DNA from: Acidobacteriota bacterium
GTDB taxonomy: Bacteria > Acidobacteriota > Vicinamibacteria > Vicinamibacterales > 2-12-FULL-66-21
DNA: 21,711 bases
Direction: 5' to 3'
Assembly: GCA_013362195.1 (NCBI GenBank)
Contig: JABFWM010000510.1
Coordinates: 1 to 21,711 of the forward strand
In this document: positions 19,065 through 21,711 of the stretch, piece by piece
How the letters are laid out: every line of letters starts with the position of its first letter
Numbering within the stretch: the first letter of the stretch is position 1
The notes under the pieces: generated by a model
Database searches by the model: none
Seen by the model: the letters and a program-made list of their open reading frames with translations, nothing else
Told to the model about the DNA's origin: nothing
Program-made: the position numbers and the translations under genes

Positions 19065-19235
19065 GTGACCAGACGGACCTTGGGAATCGTGGCCGGCGTC
19101 GTGGGATCGGCGTTGGGCGCGTGGTGGTTGACGGCGCAGCGGCGCGCGCGCGGACGCCAGTCACAGGCCCCGGAGCGCGGGACCGTCATCTTCGACAACA
19201 CGCCGGTTCCGGCCGACGTCGACGCCATCATCTGA
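19065..19235 (+). CDS. Small single-TM protein of unknown function (56 aa)
   Basis: A GTG start at 19065 is supported by GGAGG at 19054-19058, 6 nt upstream. The frame is open further upstream, but that part overlaps the GT-C-like gene end and reads as a shadow. The product starts MTRRTLGIVAGVVGSALGAW, a positively charged tip followed by one membrane helix. It continues with a very basic stretch (QRRARGRQSQ) and ends GTVIFDNTPVPADVDAII. Charge distribution predicts a short N-terminus with the basic and acidic tail in the cytoplasm. It sits 61 nt after the GT-C-like gene and 60 nt before the first GT2 gene on the same strand, so it is probably part of the unit. I do not recognise a family; a small accessory or anchor peptide is a guess. 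Confidence 0.6.
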   Translation: MTRRTLGIVAGVVGSALGAWWLTAQRRARGRQSQAPERGTVIFDNTPVPADVDAII

Positions 19236-19295
19236 GCTCATACGAGCGCGCGGCGGTGCGGCGCGTGTCGCATCGCTGCCCTGCGAGCGTTCGCC

Positions 19296-20570
19296 ATGAA
19301 GCTCATCTGCGTCGATCTCGAGGCGGGCCTTTCCGACATTCCCCCCGCCGACCGGGGGGAGCAGTGGGTGCTCGTGCGTCTGCACGGCCATCCCGTTGGC
19401 TTCGTCTACCCGGACGCGCGAGGCTGCACATCGCAAGACCTCGCGCGTCTCGTGGTCGAGCGCCACGGCTGGAGCATCGCGGCGCACCTGGCCGCCGACT
19501 GTCTGCTCACGGCGCCGTCCCTCGACCTGTCGCACCTGCCCGTCGCCTGTCCGCGCGTGCGTCCGACGCCGGCGGCGGTCGTCACGGTCGCGGTGTGCAC
19601 GAGGAACCGCGCCGGACAGCTGCCCGAATGTCTCCACGCACTCGCGGCGCTCGACTATCCCAAAGCGCTGCTCGACGTCCTGATCGTCGACAACGCGCCA
19701 GACGACGATTCGACGCGCGACCTCGTCGCGCGCTATCCGGCCTTCCGCTACATCCGGGAGCCGCGCCCCGGCCTGGACTGGGCGCGCAATCGCGCGATCA
19801 TCGAAGCGCGCGGCGACATCGTCGCCTACACGGACGACGACGTCAGCGTCGATCGCGGATGGGTGCGTGCCCTGGCCGTGGCGTTTGCGGAAGAACCGCA
19901 TGCGATGTGCGTGACGGGCCTGGTGGTGCCCGACGAGATCGATACCGACGCGCAGCGTCTGTTCGAGATCTACGGCGGCTTCGGGCGCGGATTCGCGCGC
20001 TGGGTGTATCGCGTCAATGCCGACGCGGGCGAACGCGCGGCGAAATCGTACGGCGGCACGGGCCGGTTCGGAACCGGCGCGAACATGGCATTCCGCCGCG
20101 TCTTCTTCCTGCGCGAAGGCCTGTTCGATCCGGCGCTGGACGTCGGAACGCCAGCCAACGGCGGCGGCGATCTCGAGATGTTCTTCCGCGTGCTCGAAGC
20201 GGGACACGCGCTGGTCTACGAGCCGTCCGCGCTCGTGCGGCATCGCCATCGGCGGGACTACGCGGCGCTCCGCACCCAGCTGACGAACAACGGGATCGGC
20301 TTCTTCACCTACCTGGCGCGAACCGCCGATGCCTATCCCGCCGCTCGCGGCGATGTCATCCGGCTCGCGCTGTGGTGGTTGTGGTGGTGGAACGTACGGC
20401 GGCTGCTGCAATCCTTCGTTCGACCGTCGGAGATTCCCCGCGACCTCATGATCGCGGAATTGAAAGGGAGCCTGGCGGGACTCCGCCGCTACGGACGCTC
20501 GCGCCGCCATGCCGCGGACGTGCTGCGGAAGTTTGGCCTGCCGGGAGAGCTGACGGGAGTCGCGACATGA
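19296..20570 (+). CDS. GT2 family glycosyltransferase with an extra N-terminal domain
   Basis: 424 aa, inverting GT-A-fold glycosyltransferase of family 2. Residues about 96-320 form the catalytic domain: VTVAVCTRNRAGQLPECLHA, VLIVDNAPDDD, the metal-binding YTDDD (DDD at 180-182), the acceptor-side acidic motif GGGDLEMF (Asp291) and YEPSALVRHRHRRDY. The first 95 residues are an additional beta/alpha module (EQWVLVRLHGHPVGFVYP, then an alpha helix DLARLVVERHGWSIAAHL) that is shared with the next gene. A Trp-rich amphipathic stretch (ALWWLWWWNVRRLL, about 346-359) may dock on the membrane. The ATG has only a weak upstream GCGAG. Its stop overlaps the next GT2 start (ATGA). The likely role is sugar transfer to a glycan or lipid-linked intermediate; donor and acceptor are unknown. 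Confidence 0.9.
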   Translation: MKLICVDLEAGLSDIPPADRGEQWVLVRLHGHPVGFVYPDARGCTSQDLARLVVERHGWSIAAHLAADCLLTAPSLDLSHLPVACPRVRPTPAAVVTVAVCTRNRAGQLPECLHALAALDYPKALLDVLIVDNAPDDDSTRDLVARYPAFRYIREPRPGLDWARNRAIIEARGDIVAYTDDDVSVDRGWVRALAVAFAEEPHAMCVTGLVVPDEIDTDAQRLFEIYGGFGRGFARWVYRVNADAGERAAKSYGGTGRFGTGANMAFRRVFFLREGLFDPALDVGTPANGGGDLEMFFRVLEAGHALVYEPSALVRHRHRRDYAALRTQLTNNGIGFFTYLARTADAYPAARGDVIRLALWWLWWWNVRRLLQSFVRPSEIPRDLMIAELKGSLAGLRRYGRSRRHAADVLRKFGLPGELTGVAT

Positions 20571-21711
20571 CACAGTCTCGAGCCGACTGGCCGATTGCCG
20601 TCCGCATTGTCGACATCCACGAGCCCCTCCGTGCCATCGACGACGTGCTGGAATATCCGCGGACACGCGTCTTCGTGTTCGATCGCGGGGAGTTGCTCGG
20701 AAGCGTCGATATCGGCAACGCGCGCGGTCCGATCTCGGTGACGCGCCTGCGCGATGCCATCGGCAACAGCCTCGCCTACGTCCTGATGCAGCGCGTGGTG
20801 GCGCGGCAGCTCGCCGGTGCGCCCGACGACCGGCTGCTGCCGGTGGACCGATCGGTATCGGTGGTGGTGCCGACGTGCGACCGGCCGGACGATCTGCGGC
20901 GGTGCCTGACCGCACTGCAGGCGCAGATGTCGCCCCGCCGGGTGGAAATCGTGGTCGTGGACAATCGTCCCGGCGGCGGCCGCTCGGCGGCCGTGGTGCG
21001 CGAGTTTCCCAACGTCGTGTTCGTCGAGGAGCCGCGTCCCGGACTGTCGTACGCACGCAATGCGGGATTCGCCGCAGCCACGGGCGACATCCTCATCGCC
21101 ATTGACGACGACGTGACAGTGCCGGCGGGATGGTTGGAGCGGCTGGTGCGGCCGTTCAGACGGCCCGAGGTGATGGCGGTGACCGGCCACGTGCTGCCAA
21201 TCGAACTGGAGACGGCGTCACAGTGCCGGTTCGAGGCGTACGGGGGCCTTGGCAAGGGCTTCACGCGCTTCGAGGTGGACGGCGCCTGGTTTCGCTCGGT
21301 CCGCGGCGCGGTACCGACCTGGCACGTGGGGGCGACCGCGAACGCCGCGTTCCGCGCCACGATCTTTCGCGATCCCGCGATCGGCCTGCTCGACGAAGCG
21401 CTTGGCGCCGGCATGCCGACCGGCTGCAGCGAAGACACCTACCTGTTCTACCGGATCCTCAAGGCGGGCCACACGATTGCCTACGAACCGGCCGCGTGGG
21501 TCTGGCACCGGCATCGGCGCGACGATGAATCGCTGACCCACCAGATTTTCTGTTACAGCAAGGGCCACGTCGCGTATCAACTCACGACGTGGCTGCGCGA
21601 CGGCGATCGACGCGCGCTCGTCCGCCTTGGCTATTCGCTGCCGAAAGTCTACGCGTGGCGGGCCTGCCAGCGGCTGCGCGGCCACAGTGACTATCCGGTC
21701 TCTTTGATCCT
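20567..21711 (+). CDS. Second GT2 family glycosyltransferase, tandem paralogue (partial, C-terminus off window)
   Basis: Starts at the ATG overlapping the previous stop and stays open to the right edge (381 codons seen). The catalytic domain has SVVVPTCDRPDDLRRCLTAL, IVVVDNRPGGG, EEPRPGLSYARNAG, AIDDDV (DDD at 180-182) and the acidic motif GCSEDTYLFYRILKAGH, then YEPAAWVWHRHRRDD. It is a clear paralogue of the preceding protein. EPRPGL falls at residues 155-160 and DDD at 180-182 in both. Its N-terminal module (RTRVFVFDRGELLGSVDIG, then LRDAIGNSLAYVLMQRVVA) has the same length and layout as that of its neighbour, despite low identity. This places the pair as an old tandem duplication that probably acts in the same glycan pathway on different substrates. 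The C-terminal tail cannot be seen. Confidence 0.9.
   Translation, partial: MTQSRADWPIAVRIVDIHEPLRAIDDVLEYPRTRVFVFDRGELLGSVDIGNARGPISVTRLRDAIGNSLAYVLMQRVVARQLAGAPDDRLLPVDRSVSVVVPTCDRPDDLRRCLTALQAQMSPRRVEIVVVDNRPGGGRSAAVVREFPNVVFVEEPRPGLSYARNAGFAAATGDILIAIDDDVTVPAGWLERLVRPFRRPEVMAVTGHVLPIELETASQCRFEAYGGLGKGFTRFEVDGAWFRSVRGAVPTWHVGATANAAFRATIFRDPAIGLLDEALGAGMPTGCSEDTYLFYRILKAGHTIAYEPAAWVWHRHRRDDESLTHQIFCYSKGHVAYQLTTWLRDGDRRALVRLGYSLPKVYAWRACQRLRGHSDYPVSLI

Noticed and set aside
19161..21056. Minus-strand open frame of about 631 codons opposite the GT2 genes
   Set aside because: Both plus-strand GT2 proteins carry complete catalytic motifs; the antisense product is Arg-rich without domains.

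Overview
The window reads as high-GC chromosomal DNA of a Gram-negative aerobe, most likely an Acidobacteriota member (Vicinamibacteria-like). This assignment is an inference from gene content. The evidence is an Oar-type TonB-dependent receptor with an N-terminal carboxypeptidase-regulatory-like domain, an Alternative Complex III operon, an M61 peptidase, and secreted amidohydrolases of subfamilies I associate with that phylum. There are no RNA genes, no CRISPR array, and no transposase or other mobile element.

Layout. (1) 1-4591, minus strand: actA-actB-actC of Alternative Complex III, a quinol:electron-acceptor oxidoreductase. ActA is a pentaheme cytochrome, ActB is the large Fe-S protein and ActC is NrfD-like; actC runs off the left edge. 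(2) 4592-4784: a divergent control region holding a perfect CRP-type palindrome. (3) 4785-7556, plus: a secreted M61 metallopeptidase with a PDZ domain, then a thioredoxin-reductase-like flavoprotein. (4) 7557-7920: a 364-nt control region with a good sigma70-type promoter, a long leader and a possible short upstream ORF. It precedes an 1109-aa TonB-dependent receptor (7921-11250), which is followed by a 49-aa YHS-domain protein. (5) 11509-14688, minus: a D-aminoacylase-like and a creatininase-like enzyme, both apparently exported and both lacking usual metal ligands. A tandem palindromic repeat lies between them. (6) 14803 to the right edge, plus: a tightly packed set comprising a trans-aconitate-methyltransferase-like enzyme, a membrane-anchored MutS-family ATPase, a GT-C-like polytopic membrane protein, a 56-aa single-TM protein and two tandem paralogous GT2 glycosyltransferases. 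Several junctions are 4-nt ATGA overlaps.

How they may work together. The actABC genes pass quinol electrons to periplasmic carriers or an oxidase. The receptor, M61 peptidase and two amidohydrolases suit scavenging of peptides or acylated amino compounds. The right-hand cluster looks like a surface-glycan or polysaccharide assembly locus that also carries an unusual MutS-like ATPase. These pathway links are inferences from gene order. The most unusual items are the membrane MutS in a glycan-type operon, the degenerate metal sites in two neighbouring hydrolases, the CRP-type palindrome beside actA, and the heptamer repeat inside actB.
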